64,000 nucleotides of DNA from Euphorbia lathyris (Eukaryota; Streptophyta; Magnoliopsida; Malpighiales; Euphorbiaceae): positions 28,876,501 through 28,940,500 of the forward strand of contig NC_088911.1 in assembly GCF_963576675.1 (NCBI RefSeq), read 5' to 3'. This document shows, one piece after another, positions 44,619-56,703 of this stretch (position 1 is the stretch's first letter; each line of letters begins with the position of its first letter). Both the position numbers and the translations under genes were made by a program. The notes under the pieces were generated by a model. It saw only the letters and a program-made list of their open reading frames with translations, ran no database searches and was not told the DNA's origin.

Positions 44619-45525
44619 CTATGGACTTTCTTCACGCCAACATGGTCCGAAATATCATAGACTCAATATAGTTTATATAATTCCTCCGTAACACATGGGG
44701 ACATTTGGGAACCTCTAGACATACCTTTGGATGCGTAGTGTTTAATGGAACACATGAATGTCTATGCCTGTATGCCCATACTTGGTGTAAGGCGACTATA
44801 AGACGGAGGCATCTCTGTGCTAAAATCATACCTAGTAGGCACGTGGCTGTTGGCCGTCTACTTTAGACTCGGATTGCTAATATGCATTCCGAGATGCCCA
44901 ACGAGATTGTGAATAGTAAAATGATGAAAATGCCCTTAGGTGCATTTCTATCCCATCGAGGCGCTTATTGTAAGAGGGGAGTTGGCCCATAGGCAAACTC
45001 AACCCTAGGCATTGGCAATGCTACAGAAAGGCTTTGACATGGAGTGGAAACTAGAGCATATCAACGTATACTGATGGTGGAGCTCGAGTTGGTGTAAGAA
45101 ACATTATAGGGGACATAGACTACACCTAATGTTAGATATCCGCCACCCCTGGATCAGTTGTCGGTACTAGCTTAAGCGATCCATCCTAGTCCACTAGGGA
45201 CAAGAGAGTCGGGCATACGTCATTCGTGAAGGGAGGGAGAGGTCTCTATAGAGGGGAACCCTATGGACACCATGGGCTCCTAGATAGCCCATAGTGCATG
45301 CCTTTTCTAGGACGAGGTTTGAACATAATGAGACACTCCAGGATGGAATACCGACAGATGCATTGATGGGACACTTAAAAGGGGATATACCCCTTCAGTA
45401 TGAGTTAGATGGCCCAAGACTTGGGGAAAGTCTTGGCGTCGCATGGGGTTTTAGCTTGTCTCAGACTCAACCACATTTGGTATCAGAACCTAAACTAAGG
45501 AAAGGCCTTGTGAAGTGGACGATAG

Positions 45526-45690
45526 TGCCTTAACTAAGCAAGCTCTTTGCGAGGTGGGCAAACGAGCTTTAACTAAATGAGTTCTTCGTGGTGTGAGCAT
45601 GCCATCTTTAACTAAACGAGTTCTTCTTAGTGTGAGCGAACATTGCTTTAATTAAGCGAGTACTTCGTGATGTGGGCTAGTGATACTGAA
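45526..45690 (+). repeat. Four degenerate tandem copies of a 39-41 bp unit
   Basis: Units start near 45528, 45569, 45607 and 45648. The consensus is TTAACTAAACGAGTTCTTCG followed by TGGTGTGAGC and about 10 variable bases. It lies about 35 bp after the PBS-like string at 45479, in the leader position of the possible LTR relic. Confidence 0.7.
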
Positions 45691-46277
45691 GATCTTAAAT
45701 TTCCCCCAACAAATTAATAGATGTAAACTTTACGATACTTTAATGAAAATATGTTATGATCCTTTTCAGATTGATTAAAGCCCATGGTTTACTAGGACCA
45801 TTGTTGCGAGACTTTTATCAAATGTGTGGAAGTGCGGAAATAACAAAAGAGAAATGAGATGTGAATGCTAAATAGCAAATGCATACTCCCCTATAGTTTT
45901 GGGCGATGTAATTCTATGCGACTCGATCCCTTTACTAGGGACAGAGTTCATAGTTAATATTCGGAATTCGACGCTCATGTGAAATAGGATAGAATTTATC
46001 GGCCGAGTTGTGGTTATCATAGATAAATTATTGAGGCATAGTTTTTGCTTGAATCATCCTAATTCGGTTAGACTTTGCTTGTTCTCTTCCATGAGTCGAG
46101 AAAAATTTGGACAAAATTTGGGAGATTTGTGTGAAGTGTCATAGGGTGGACAATGAGATTCTTGTTGTTTGGCAATGTAGGATTACGGAGGCGTAATCCA
46201 AATTCCGTCCTACTTGAATTCAGTAGAAAATTGCTTATGTTTTCTCAAAGTCAATTAGAACCTTAAATTAAATAAAA
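45691..46277. other. Non-coding stretch, no gene seen
   Basis: There is no ORF with a recognisable product and no clear repeat borders. CTATAGTTTTGGGCGATG and similar phrases could be internal sequence of the possible LTR relic, but I see no supporting motif. Confidence 0.35.
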
Positions 46278-46523
46278 ATTATCAATTGAGTTCCTATCTT
46301 AAGCTAAAATCATCAATTGAGTCCTCATCGAAAATCATTCGGTTGAACAGTTTCAGACTCCCTTCCTCAAATCCACTTTGAGCCAACACAGAGATCATTA
46401 TAGTCCATATATCAAATAGGCAAAGTTTCTTATTTTAAGATAACATAATGATTCACTTAATGATTTTTATTTACTTTAGGACTTAATTGATGATTTTGAT
46501 AGTTTAAGATCGTAATTGAGTTT
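46278..46523. repeat. Inverted repeat with about 45-bp arms (MITE-like)
   Basis: Left arm about 46283-46325 contains CTTAAGCTAAAATCATCAAT and ends GAGTCCT. Right arm about 46478-46521 contains AGGACTTAATTGATGATTTT followed by GATAGTTTAAGAT. The arms are about 80 percent complementary, with about 150 bp between them. No clear target duplication was found. Confidence 0.55.
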
Positions 46524-48546
46524 GAAGTTTTTTAGTTTAAAGTCAAAATGAATGGTGTTATGTCTATATTTATTATTTATTTCTAAAATTAATTATCGTT
46601 CACAAAAAATAAAATACATTTCTTTTAATTGGTGGAATATATTTCAAAATTTACATGTCAACTACTTGCCATTCTTAGATGTATCTTTTTCATTGGGTCT
46701 ACTGTCCACTTACTATAAAGATAATAATTTATTTTATTTTATTTTATTTATCCACCTCTTTAGATTTTGTTCCACAGATTCTCATTTTACGTGCATAAAT
46801 TAAAATATTTAAAATTCTCTTTAAGTGATTATAGCCATTTGATTATAGATATATCAGCTTTTATTTATTTAAAAGACATCTATTTTAGTAGTTCATTAAT
46901 TATTCGTAAAAAAAAAAAGTTCATTAATTATTGTTTCAAAAGCAAAATAGTTCATTAATTATAATATTTTACTTCCTCAGCTAAAATTCATTTAAAATAA
47001 AAAGGTTGTTTGTACCATAAATGTGAGATAAAAGCTGGTATCTTCAAAGGATATATATTGTTTATCAATGAAGTAAATTCTATTAGGAAAGTTTTATGAC
47101 AACTATAAAAGCAACACTGTATATTTTTTTAAACAAAAATATATTCTTTTACTTAAAAAAAATATATCATATGGTTAACAATTAAATGGTGTATATTTTA
47201 GCTATTCAGAAGAGTATTTAATGTGTCATTTCAAACCATAAGAAACGTAGTATTTGATTATATTTATACAATAATAGTATTCAAATTTTTTATGAAAAAT
47301 GCAGTGGCGTTTTGGAGATTTTCATGAAATGCTCCAAATATGGGGATTTTTTTTTCTGTAAAAAGATGTTTGTATGATACTGATGAAATTATCGTTGTAT
47401 TTCTAATTTTCAAACATATTTATTTTTTAATAGTATTTATATATCTATGATATTATTGCCGAAAGAATAAGAATTTACATGATTCAATACATTTTGTATT
47501 TTTAGTTTTTATTTAATTATTTAAATTATTTTTATTAATTTGGATTGTATTTTTTATTGGCAAATTCTAAATATAACTATGTGGTTTTGCCGATTTATAA
47601 ATGTGTGTTTATTGTTTTTTTCCTACTAAAAGATGACTATTAGGTTGACACTGTCAATTTTGACCATTGATAACCTCTAATTAGAAAATTCCAAGGATTA
47701 AAATATGTCCACATTAGATATTTTAAATATTAAAAGTAACAGTTCATCACAATTTTTCCAAACACTAATAATTAATCAACTAATAACAAACAACTAACTG
47801 CTAATAGCAACGTCAACAATTATCAGTTAACAGCTGAACCAAACAGACCCTAAATTTAGCCACCAAGAAACTTTCGTCTTTTCCATCCAGGTTTTGAGGT
47901 TTTCTTCCGGCTTTTAGCCAAAAGATAAATCACTTTTTTTTGCTTCTTCTTTATTGAATAATTTTTTAATTGAACTACTATGATAAATTCAGTAGTTTCT
48001 TCTTTATTTGTAGTTTTTTTTGTTCTTTCTCCCTTTATTTATGGTTGGAGTATGTCTCATTATATGATGGTTGTTGTCTGTCTCCTTATATAGATGTTAT
48101 CATATTTTTTTCATGGAGAAACAGAAGAATTTTGTCTACCATCACACAGATCTGGCTCATTGAAAGATCATAAAGTCATTCTTCTAGAAAAAGACTATAT
48201 ATGAAGTCGATTCTGGGTGGAGTGTGTTTCTTGTTGTTGTGCCAAAAACAATTTCAAACATTGTCTACTATTCTTCTATTGCGATCTATGATATTGAAGA
48301 TGTAGATTTAAACTTCTCCGATGTACTTTTGAATTGTAATTTTTTAATTACTTATATCGAGATATACTGTTATTCTCCTATGAATTAAACATTTATTTTT
48401 TTTATAAAAAACAAATGTCATAATAATATCATTAAATATATAGTTCAGGTGGTTAATGTGCTAGATCAATTCAATAATTCGAATTCCAAAAAATAAGAAT
48501 GCAGTTGTGATTAAGATAATTGTGGGAAAGATTTATCTCATGAGAG
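46524..48546. other. AT-rich intergenic stretch, no gene seen
   Basis: Only short ORFs without recognisable domains are present. Around 47560-47855 there are fragments of common plant repeats (ATAACTATGTGGTTTTGCC; AACAGCTGAACCAAACAGACCC, the latter resembling the end of a hAT-type MITE). No borders can be assigned. Confidence 0.35.
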
Positions 48547-49693
48547 TAGGGCTGGGCACAGTCAGATCCAATATGAGAATTTATGAATCTCTAGTATTAG
48601 ATTGAAGTTCGAGGATTCCTAAACGAAAATCTCCAGGATTGTATTGAAACAATAAATCTCCAAAATTGGATTCAAATTCGGTCCAAACCAATTTAGAGAT
48701 TTCGGGGCTGCGATTTCGGTCCAATCCGATCCAATATAGTACTATTATTCTGTGATTCGGATAAAAATCTAATATATTTAATTCAAAAAATAAATTAAAA
48801 ATATAATTTACAAGATAATAAAATATAAAGATGTATTTTTATATATAACTTCAACTAAATAATATGCATTCCTATAACATCTAAGTAACATATAACAATA
48901 AATCTCTACTACATAAAACTTTAATATTAACAACAAAATAAATAGGTTCTACCAAATAACTATTCTTAGTCAAAATAAATAACAATTACTTACAATCCCA
49001 AATATTAATTTGAAACTAAATAAAGCAACCACATTGCTAGAGAAAGAAAGCTAAAATAAGTTGACTTGAAGATCAGAACTAATTTCTATAAAATTAAATA
49101 ACATTCATATAGTTAACAATTTATAAAATAATTCATATTCATATAAACATTTAATTAAAATAACAAATATGAAATATACTTTCTAAGTAAATATTACCTT
49201 CTCCAGTAACTTCAAGATCTTCCAATTGTTTTTCATGCTTGAAAGCTTGATTTGAAGTTGTCAACCAATCTTGACAATAAATCAACACCGTAAATGTAGC
49301 AAGAGTTTAAAAAAAATCCTAAATCGATCTAAAGTTATGCAACTTGTTCTAAATGTAGATTCAGAAGCCACAATTGAACATTGAATTGTAAAAACATCTT
49401 TTACAACTTTGTATAGAGCAAAATACTTTACAACATTAACACTTTAGGATTGATACTTCGATTAATGTATTAACAGATTAGGATTCAAGATTAGGAATAA
49501 AATTTTAGAATAAGAATGAAATTGACTGGAATTAAGATTGAGATGATTGAGAGAATTTATAGAGATTGAGTGGATTTAGAAAGACTGAGAGAAATTCATA
49601 GAGAAGTTGAGTGAAATTTTGAGACGTTAGAGAAATTTAGACGAATTGAGAGTGATTGAGTGGAATTGAGAGAGAAATGAAATAAACAACTAA

Positions 49694-51202
49694 AGAGACT
49701 TCTTTGTGGGAAGATAGAAAAGATAAGATTTTGGGGGCCCCAAGGAGAGAGTTGCCAATTGTTCTTTTCTTTGGAAAGACCTTAGTACTGTGTTTTCAGA
49801 GTTTTGCTCTGGGATAGGTTGGGAGGTGGGAAATGGTAAGTCCATCAGCTTCTGGAATGCCATCTGGATTGGAGATAAATCTTTATTAGAAGTGTGTAGC
49901 TCCCTGCCACCTAGTAATATCCGCAATTGGAGGATCGCTATGTGGTTGATTCTGAGGGGGATTGGATTTGGTCTAAATTTGACTCTTATTTTAGTCTGGA
50001 TACGCTCTTAAGGATTAGAGAGGTTAAGATAAGTAACAAGGAGGAATATAGGGATAGTCATTGTTGGGCCTTGACAAATAATGGGGCTTATACCTGCAAA
50101 TCTGCCTTTGAAGCTTTCAACCAAAATGGGACGGGTCCTCACTCTGAAGTTTGGAAAATCATTTGGACCTTAAAAATCCCTTACCGTATTAGGAGCTTTC
50201 TGTGGCTTGGTGTTAAGGATATGCTGCTCACTAATTCGGATAGAAATAGGCGACATCTGGTTGATTCAGGTGCTTGCAGCAGATGCTGAGGGCATGTTGA
50301 AACTTTGTGCCATGCTCTTAGGGACTGTATTAGGAGTAAAGAGGTGTGGAGGAAAGTTCTCCCTCATCACCTTCTTTCTACTTTCCTGGCTCACTCTGAG
50401 CTTGACTGGTTTATTGATGGAGTTAGTGGGAAGTTATTGGCTAACCTTGAGCATGGTGATATTTTCTTTGCTATTGTCTGTCACCAAATTTGGAAGTGGA
50501 GGAATGAGGAGATTTTTGGAAAGAGAATTGTTTCTATTCCTAATTTAGTTGAGTTCTTCTCAGAAAAATTATTAATTATTACTGATAGCTTCAAAGGAGA
50601 TTCTCTTGCTAGGTCGACCCAGAAGAAGAATGTCCACCTCCTTGGTTGGAGCAGGCCTAGAGAAGGGGTGGTGAAATTAAACACGGATGGTTCTTGCCTT
50701 AAAGATGGTAAGATTCCTGCAGGAGGTGTTCTTAGAGATGATGGAGGCGCCTGGTTGTCTGGGTTTGCCCAGAATCTGGGTTTGGGTTCATCCTTTTCGA
50801 CTGAGCCTTGGAGGATTTTCTTTAGCCTTAAACTTGCTAAGAGTCTGGGTTTGAAGAAGTTGATTGTAGAGTCAGACAACCTGGAGGCCATCAAAATGAT
50901 TTCCGATAATAATGTTATTTGTTTAAATAGACGAAATCTTATCAAAGGTATTAGAAGGTTCTGCTCTTCCTTTGATTTCATAAAATTCAGCCATATCTTA
51001 AGAGAACAGAACCGGATTGCGGATCGCTTGGCGGCTGCTGGTCATAAAGGGATGTTGGGCGTCACGACCTTTTCTTATCCTCCTGTTTTTCTTTCTTCTC
51101 TTCTTTTTGAAGATGTTGTGGGGGTTAGATTCCCTAAGCTAATCCCAGACTAGGTTTTTGTTTTTGTTTTTGGTTTTTCCTGTTCCTACCAAAAAAAATA
51201 AT
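49694..51202 (+). pseudogene. Third LINE, 5'-truncated: zinc region and RNase H
   Basis: It starts with WEVGNGKSISFWNAIWIGD near 49828, continues through a zf-RVT-like region (PYRIRSFLWLGVKDMLLTN...CSRC near 50180-50290) with a stop at 50288, and ends with an RNase H domain (VVKLNTDGSCLKDGKIPAGG near 50670, ESDNLEAIKMISDN near 50870, EQNRIADRLAAAGH near 51006). The last stop is at 51153. It is followed by T-rich and A-rich 3' sequence (CCAAAAAAAATAAT). CAACTAA occurs at 49687-49693 and at 51203-51209, a likely 7-bp target duplication. Confidence 0.8.
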
Positions 51203-51409
51203 CAACTAATACAATTAAAATTAAAATATCATATTTATGGATACATAAATATAATAAAGCACACACTATAATATTATAACAAAAAAAATATTATTATAGA
51301 TTTTTTGTAATTTAAAAAAATTCTATTTTTAATTCATTTCAACCATAAAGTTTAGTAGAGAAAAAAAATGAATTTTACAATTTTATATATAGTTACACTC
51401 TTATTATCG

Positions 51410-51830
51410 CGAGCGTTAGAGCGTCATTAAAGGTTTCGTCACAAAAAATTTATATCTGTGGCGAATTATAGATTCCCCCCAGAAAAGAGATATTCGTTTG
51501 TAACGAAACTTATGTCACCACAAAAATGATTTTGTTTTGTGGCGAAATCATGTTCCCCACAAATAGTTACTTGTTCTATGGCGAATTTATTCGCCACTAA
51601 TATAAGACAGAAATTTTCCAACTAAATATGAATATTATTTGTGGGGACTTAATTATCGCCACAAATTTGAATATTATTTATGGGGAAATTTTTTCCCACT
51701 ATTCCTTTTTCGTTTTTGTGGGGGTTAGCTCCCCACAAATATTAATCTTTTTGTGGGGGATATACCAAACTCTCCATAAATATATACTAATTATTGGGAA
51801 ATTATATTTCCCCACTATATTTTCTCTACA
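51410..51830. repeat. Cluster of short inverted repeats (GTGGCGAA / CCCCACAAA)
   Basis: In about 420 bp, TTCGCCAC or GTGGCGAA and CCCCACAAAT or ATTTGTGGGG words occur repeatedly in both orientations (for example near 51455, 51540, 51576, 51590, 51640, 51735). The cluster could fold into several hairpins. Such subterminal repeat clusters are typical of plant CACTA-type elements, but I cannot find convincing CACTA ends. Confidence 0.5.
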
Positions 51831-52482
51831 AAAAATTATATTATGTGTGAAAAAAGAAAAGAAAAACATAAAATAGAAAAAATATATGTTTTATGATAAA
51901 AATATAAAGTATAGGGTAATTTTGGTATTTTAATTTTATTTAGTCTAATTTAATCATGGACTCAATCATAAAAACTAAAGAGTAATAAAAAAACAGAAGG
52001 ATTGTATAATTATTTATAAAAAACGTAAGAACTTACTAATTTATTATTTAAAAACAAAGAGACGTATAAGTAAATATATATAAGTTTAAGTATACAATAA
52101 TATCAAATAATATCATAAAATAAACTTATAAAATTATATATAGAGGGAAAATAAAGTTTGATATATGAAATATAAATTTTCAGTTTTTCAATCCAATTCG
52201 GTCTAATCTAATTCAACTTAGTTATCGGTCTGGTTTTAGATAAATTTTGATCCACTTCGGTCCAATCGTTTGATAAAAAGTCAAATAGTTCAATCCAATG
52301 CTCTAAAAAAAGTCAATGGTACAGTCTGATCCTAGATATTTTCTCTCAAATATTCAGTCAAATCCAGTATTTCCAAGATCCACGCCTAGCCGTATCTGGG
52401 AGTGATCTACCATCTTAAATTTTATTTAGTTTGAACTACTAAACGAAGATACCCACGACCGAGGTAGGAGTGGTCTATTAAA

Positions 52483-52779
52483 GCCTTGTTTGATAACCTT
52501 GATAATCACTTAAATTAAAATGTTAAACACTTATTTAATTTAAGTGTATTTGATAACGGTTATTTTTCACCATTTAAATTAGCCAATTAAGTTAAAAATC
52601 ACTTATTTTGATAAGTCAAAATATTTAACTCAACTTTTTAAGTTAAACATTATCAACTAATATTTTTTTTATAACACTTGTATCATTTAATACTTTTAGC
52701 ACTTATAATATTCAACACTTAAAATCCAATACTTATTTTTTCAGCACTTAATTTTCAGTTTTATTAAACAACACATAAG
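52483..52779. repeat. MITE-like repeat, GTTTGATAA/TTATTAAAC ends
   Basis: The left end GCCTTGTTTGATAACC and the right end TTTTATTAAACAACACAT are partly inverted. The interior is made of TTAAGT and ACTTAA words in alternating orientation (CACTTAAATT, AATTTAAGTG). It is similar in style to widespread plant hAT MITEs; the target duplication is not clear. Confidence 0.45.
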
Positions 52780-52838
52780 ACTTGTGCACATAGGTCTCTA
52801 AAAATTAAAAAGCTCCTACATTCTTAAGGTTTCTATTA

Positions 52839-53050
52839 AGGGGGTCCTTTTTGCCTTTTCACTTTAGAGAGAGAGTTTTATGTGTTTGGTTAGTGATATC
52901 CTATTTGCATTTTACCTCTGAAAAGTAGTCTTTTACAAAAGCAGAGAATTTCTGCTTTTTGGAAAAACAGCTTTTTCCAACAACAAACAACAAACCTTAA
53001 CAGCAAACAGTAAACAGGAACAACAAACACTAGGTAAAAAAAGGGCCCTA
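52839..53050. repeat. MITE-like repeat, AGGG-CCCTTTTT ends
   Basis: The left end reads AGGGGGTCCTTTTTGCC. The right end, on the complementary strand, reads TAGGGCCCTTTTTTTACC. The interior has inverted CAAAAGCAGAGAATT / TTCTGCTTTTTGG and CAACAAACAACAAACC words. It has no coding potential. Confidence 0.5.
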
Positions 53051-53929
53051 AAATTGTATTTATTTACTAATGATTATATGTTAATTTAATTTTTAAATTA
53101 AAAATTATATTGTTAAATAAAAAATTAATGAAAACTTAATCTAAATATTAGAGATTCATTTAAAAAAAAAAATTCTATTATACCACCAGTGGATCCTAAT
53201 CCTATACTTAATTTTGGTTTCTGTTAAAAAGTTTCATTAATTATGTTTAAAGTTTAAGAAAAAAAAACCTTTATGAACTATATAAACCGATATAAAAAAT
53301 GCAAGATTGTTCTGATGAAGTTTTTCATCTTCGATTTATATTTAGAAATGAAACAGAAAACAGAAAGCTTTATGATGAGAGAATTATGGTGTGGTATTGT
53401 TTTAAACTTGTATTTTAAAGTAAAATGAAAGAGCTCGATTAATAAATAGTTTAAAAGAAATTTAAATAATGTAACAATATAATTATATAAATGGAAATCC
53501 AACCTTGGAAATTAACTGGAGTGGATTAACAATTATAAGCAATAAATTAAATTAGTGGAATCTGATAATAATTGGGCATAGAGAGATCAAACTAATACGG
53601 TTACTTAAAAATTCTCAGAATTTGTGCTTCTTCTCCTATTTCATACATGTATTGAGCTTAAGATTATAAACCACATCTTCAATTTCAAATATTTTGGGAA
53701 ATTTCTATTCGGAAGAAATCTCTACATTTTCTATGAAATTCTTTTATGGTTTGAAGTCTGAGATCAAATTATGAGTCGATTGTTTACTAGACTTCAATCT
53801 AAATCAGGTTTATTCCTTTTTGGTTTTCTACTTTTGGAATCTATATATTACTAATAGTTTGATAATTAGGATTGTCACTAACCACATGGATGGAAACCTT
53901 AGGATCAACGTTCTTGATCGTCGTTTCCT
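53051..53929. other. AT-rich stretch, no gene seen
   Basis: The short ORF at 53278-53502 on the minus strand has no recognisable domain and lies in low-complexity AT-rich sequence. No repeat borders are visible. Confidence 0.35.
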
Positions 53930-54962
53930 ATATGGCTAAATCAGCTGACTCTTCTGTTCCTTCAATCCAATATAGCTTTTTACAACTATGTCCCGAAGAG
54001 AATTGTTCATCACAATTAAAACACAAGTTCTTAGTCTGGTATTTCTCCATCTCTGCCCTATAAAGTTTCTTGATGAATTCTTATTTAGGAAAGTCACACT
54101 TAACAACAGAATTCTCCAGTCGAGAATCAGAATACAAAACTTCAACCCGAGGCTGCCAATATTTTATATTTTCATACAATCAAGCAAAATTCATTGTTGA
54201 AGTATAAGAGTATTCATCCAGTACAATATAGTACTGTAATCCACTAAGAAAGATTTCAATTTCCTATAACAACAACAACAAAGCCTTAGTCCCGAAATGA
54301 TTCAATTTCCTATGCAGGAGATAAATTTCAATTTCCTATGCACGAGATAACTTTGTGCAATAGGCATATAACTACTCAAGCTTGCATTGATAGGCCTCAA
54401 CTGTACTAGTTTGTTGTAATTTAGACAATTCACCCAAGTTTGTGCCATGTGAAACTAGCCCAAATAGTGAATGACAAACTGTTCTAAACTCATCCCAAGT
54501 CAGAGTAGACTTATCTTTATCCGATTTCAAAAACCAAAGTCGCGCATCTCCATCTAGATGAGCAGGCACCATCAGTATTTTTTCTTCCTCCGGAATATGT
54601 TGATGAAGAAAATAATAATCGGATCGACTTAACTAAGGAATGAGGTCACAATTACCATCGAATTTGGGAAATTCAATCCGAGAATATCGCGAACCCACTG
54701 CATTTCAAGCTGGAATTCTATCCTCCCCTAGTTCTCGATCTTTTCTCCATCAATTGACACTATTGTTTCTTTAGTCACGAGTTTTTGTGCAAGAAGAGAA
54801 AGTTTCACGTGCGAAATCATACATTTGCTGAGTCAATTCTTGCTTTGTTGCCTCATGCTCTATGCGATCCTAGCTCAGTCCTCCCGATACATGGGCATGA
54901 AAGCCTCCAATTGTTGCTATAATCTGTGAAGATCACCCATAAAATTAGGCTCTTATACCAAG
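53930..54962 (-). pseudogene. gag: Ty3/gypsy gag relic with zinc knuckle
   Basis: On the minus strand, from right to left: a TGGTATAAGAGCC string at 54963-54951 resembling a primer-binding site, then RIEFPKFDGNCD near 54670. Next is HIPEEEKILMVPAHLDGDAR near 54600 leading into LWFLKSDKDKSTLTWDEF, the Retrotrans_gag pattern. Last is a zinc knuckle CFNCDEQFSSGHSC near 54020, with the spacing seen in gypsy chromovirus-like Gag. Stops and frame breaks occur throughout, and pol is not seen. A minus-strand LTR would be expected right of 54963, but I cannot define it. Confidence 0.7.
54268..54300 (-). mobile_element. Tiny 5'-truncated SINE with 13-bp target duplication
   Basis: A 33-bp insert (AACAACAACAACAAAGCC on the plus strand, then TTAGTCCCGAAATGA) lies between two perfect copies of TTCAATTTCCTAT (54255-54267 and 54301-54313). 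On the minus strand it ends GGCTTTGTTGTTGTTGTT, the TTG-repeat tail of plant tRNA-derived SINEs. The host sequence is the gypsy gag relic. Confidence 0.75.
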
Positions 54963-56173
54963 TTATTAAGGTTCTCACTTCTTTAACTTTCAGTTAGCCA
55001 TAAATTAGAACATTATTTGAAACACAATAAATGAATATCTTATACGATTTACATTATTTCATTTTAATTGTGACGTAAAAATAACTAAATATTTATGTTT
55101 TTTTGTCCTTTTTTTTCAAAATCCAAAAGAAAAACTTCACTAAAAGAATCAGTAAACATATACCATCATTAAGACCTATGTTCTATTAAAATAGTTGAAT
55201 ATTTTAATTGTTACCTATGTTTTCTATTCTTCTATTTGTTCCTCTAGTTTCTTCTTTTATAGACAAAATGTTGGGATATTTTTATGATTAACAGTAATTT
55301 AGATAGAATGAACGAATTTGAGATTGTGGGAAAAAAAAAAAAAGTGTGCGAGTTGATAGATTTACTCATAAATAACAGAGAAAATGCTTAAAGCACAACC
55401 AGAACAAACGATGAACATGCATATTTCTCCTTGAAACATATGAATGAAGTTGAGGACGTAGGTTTAGGGTATCTTTCACTGAATTTAACTGAGTCGGGTG
55501 TTCTTTGTTCCTTTTTTTTTTATCTTAATGGAGGGGACGAAATCCCGGAGCACAACAAAAAACAAGCTAAGTGATACTAGTCATCCTAGGAAGACAAATA
55601 CCACAAATATCAGAAAATAAGATATCCAGGATGCCTTTGTTCCTAATATGTTTTAGAAATATGTAAACTAAGTCTCCTTATGTCTACTTATTTCCAAGCA
55701 TTAAGATTAGAAATCATTTTAACTTATAGAGTATTAAAAACCTCTAGCATGTGATTATTCATATCTATATCTATGATCCTAATTACATTTGTCTAATATT
55801 GTTTCCATGTGCTAACCCAAGTCTCCTCATGATTATTCAACTAAAATATAGGTTAACTACTTCTATAATGCATTAAGAATCCATTAAATAACCAACAAAT
55901 ATGTTTTTGTTCATAATAAAGAATAAAATGACTTACAACCGCCAACTCAAAGCTGGCTTCAACCTTTAGAGTGAACTACTCAATTATCTTTATAAGGACA
56001 TTCACAATATTAAATGAAGAACAACTTGCGGCCATTCAACAAGATAAAGAAAAATTAGAAAGAAATTACTAAAAACTTTATTCTAACATCTAGAATCTCA
56101 TGATTTTCGACCCCCACGGATTGGTCTTAAATACTACAAAAGGTAACATAAATACTGTCATGATAGGTGAGAG
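54963..56173. other. Non-coding stretch, no gene seen
   Basis: It would be the place for the LTR of the gypsy gag relic, but no TG...CA pair can be assigned. A phrase near 55527-55560 (GGAGGGGACGAAATCCCGG) stands out by base composition and may be a repeat fragment. Confidence 0.35.
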
Positions 56174-56703
56174 TAGGGGTGAGTAGAACCGAACCGAAAA
56201 CTCAAAGATCGAAAAAACCGGATCGAAAAACCGAACCAAACCAGACCGAATTATATTTTGATTTGGTTCGGTCCTAATTTTTAAGCTAGTTTGATTTTCG
56301 GTTCGGTTTGGTTTGGTCCGGTCCAAAACCCAACAAAACCAAACCGAAATACAATATGTATACGGTTTTAAATTAATTAACTAATTATATATAGAAAAGA
56401 AAAAATAATTAAACATGTTTTTTCTCTCTCAACTAATTATATATACAAAACAAAAACTAATTATATGATTATTTTCTTTATATAATTGTTTAGTTAGTGA
56501 ATGTACAAGTAGTTGTAGGTCTCTAGTGCTTTGTTTGGTCCAAACATGAACCAAACCGGACCAGACCGAAATAATTTGGTTCGGTCCAGACCAAACCGAA
56601 TTATAATTTGGTTTGGTTTGGTCCTAAAAAATAGAGGTAATTTGATTCGGTCCAATTCAGTTTAGTTCGGTTTTTGGACCGAACCGGACCATGCTCGCCC
56701 CTA
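56174..56703. mobile_element. hAT-type MITE rich in GGTTCGG words, 8-bp target duplication
   Basis: The element begins TAGGGGTGAG and ends, on the complement, TAGGGGCGAG. It is flanked by GGTGAGAG at 56166-56173 and 56704-56711. TAGGG ends and an 8-bp duplication are hAT features. Both halves consist of repeated CCGAACC / GGTTCGG and CCAAACC / GGTTTGG words in opposite orientation, so it could form a long imperfect hairpin. No coding capacity. Confidence 0.85.

Larger units (their letters stand above)
32742..44623. repeat. Target-site duplication CTATG of the minus-strand Sirevirus
   Basis: CTATG occurs at 32742-32746 and again at 44619-44623, directly flanking the LTR ends. This is the 5-bp duplication expected for a copia integrase and proves that the 11.9 kb between them is one insertion. 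Confidence 0.95.
32186..45476 (+). mobile_element. Possible old LTR, split by the minus-strand Sirevirus
   Basis: Removing the Sirevirus (32747-44618) and one CTATG copy joins 32186-32746 to 44624-45476. The joined stretch starts TGTTACAGGG and ends AACCACA, followed after two bases by TGGTATCAGAACC (45479-45491), a primer-binding-site-like string. TTTATTTATAGGC near 32410 could be its TATA box. No gag or pol follows and no partner LTR is seen in the window, so it would be a relic or a non-autonomous element. The borders are my inference and could be wrong. Confidence 0.35.
48547..52394. mobile_element. Possible non-autonomous hAT-type element with LINE inserted
   Basis: The left end TAGGGCTGGGCAC (48547) and the right end, reading TACGGCTAGGCGTGG on the complement of 52380-52394, are inverted and share 9 of the first 12 bases. 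Subterminal regions on both sides are rich in TCCAATCCGATCC-like and TTCGGTCC-like words. Flanking 8-mers CATGAGAG and TCTGGGAG match at 5 of 8 positions, as a decayed duplication might. No transposase is seen. A LINE fragment (49694-51202) and a cluster of inverted repeats (51410-51830) lie inside. The two ends may instead belong to separate small elements. Confidence 0.4.

Noticed and set aside
45294..45533. 79-codon ORF on the plus strand
   Set aside because: Lies across the end of the possible LTR and the primer-site-like string; no domain.
56090..56326. 78-codon ORF on the minus strand
   Set aside because: Translation of the GGTTCGG words of the hAT MITE.
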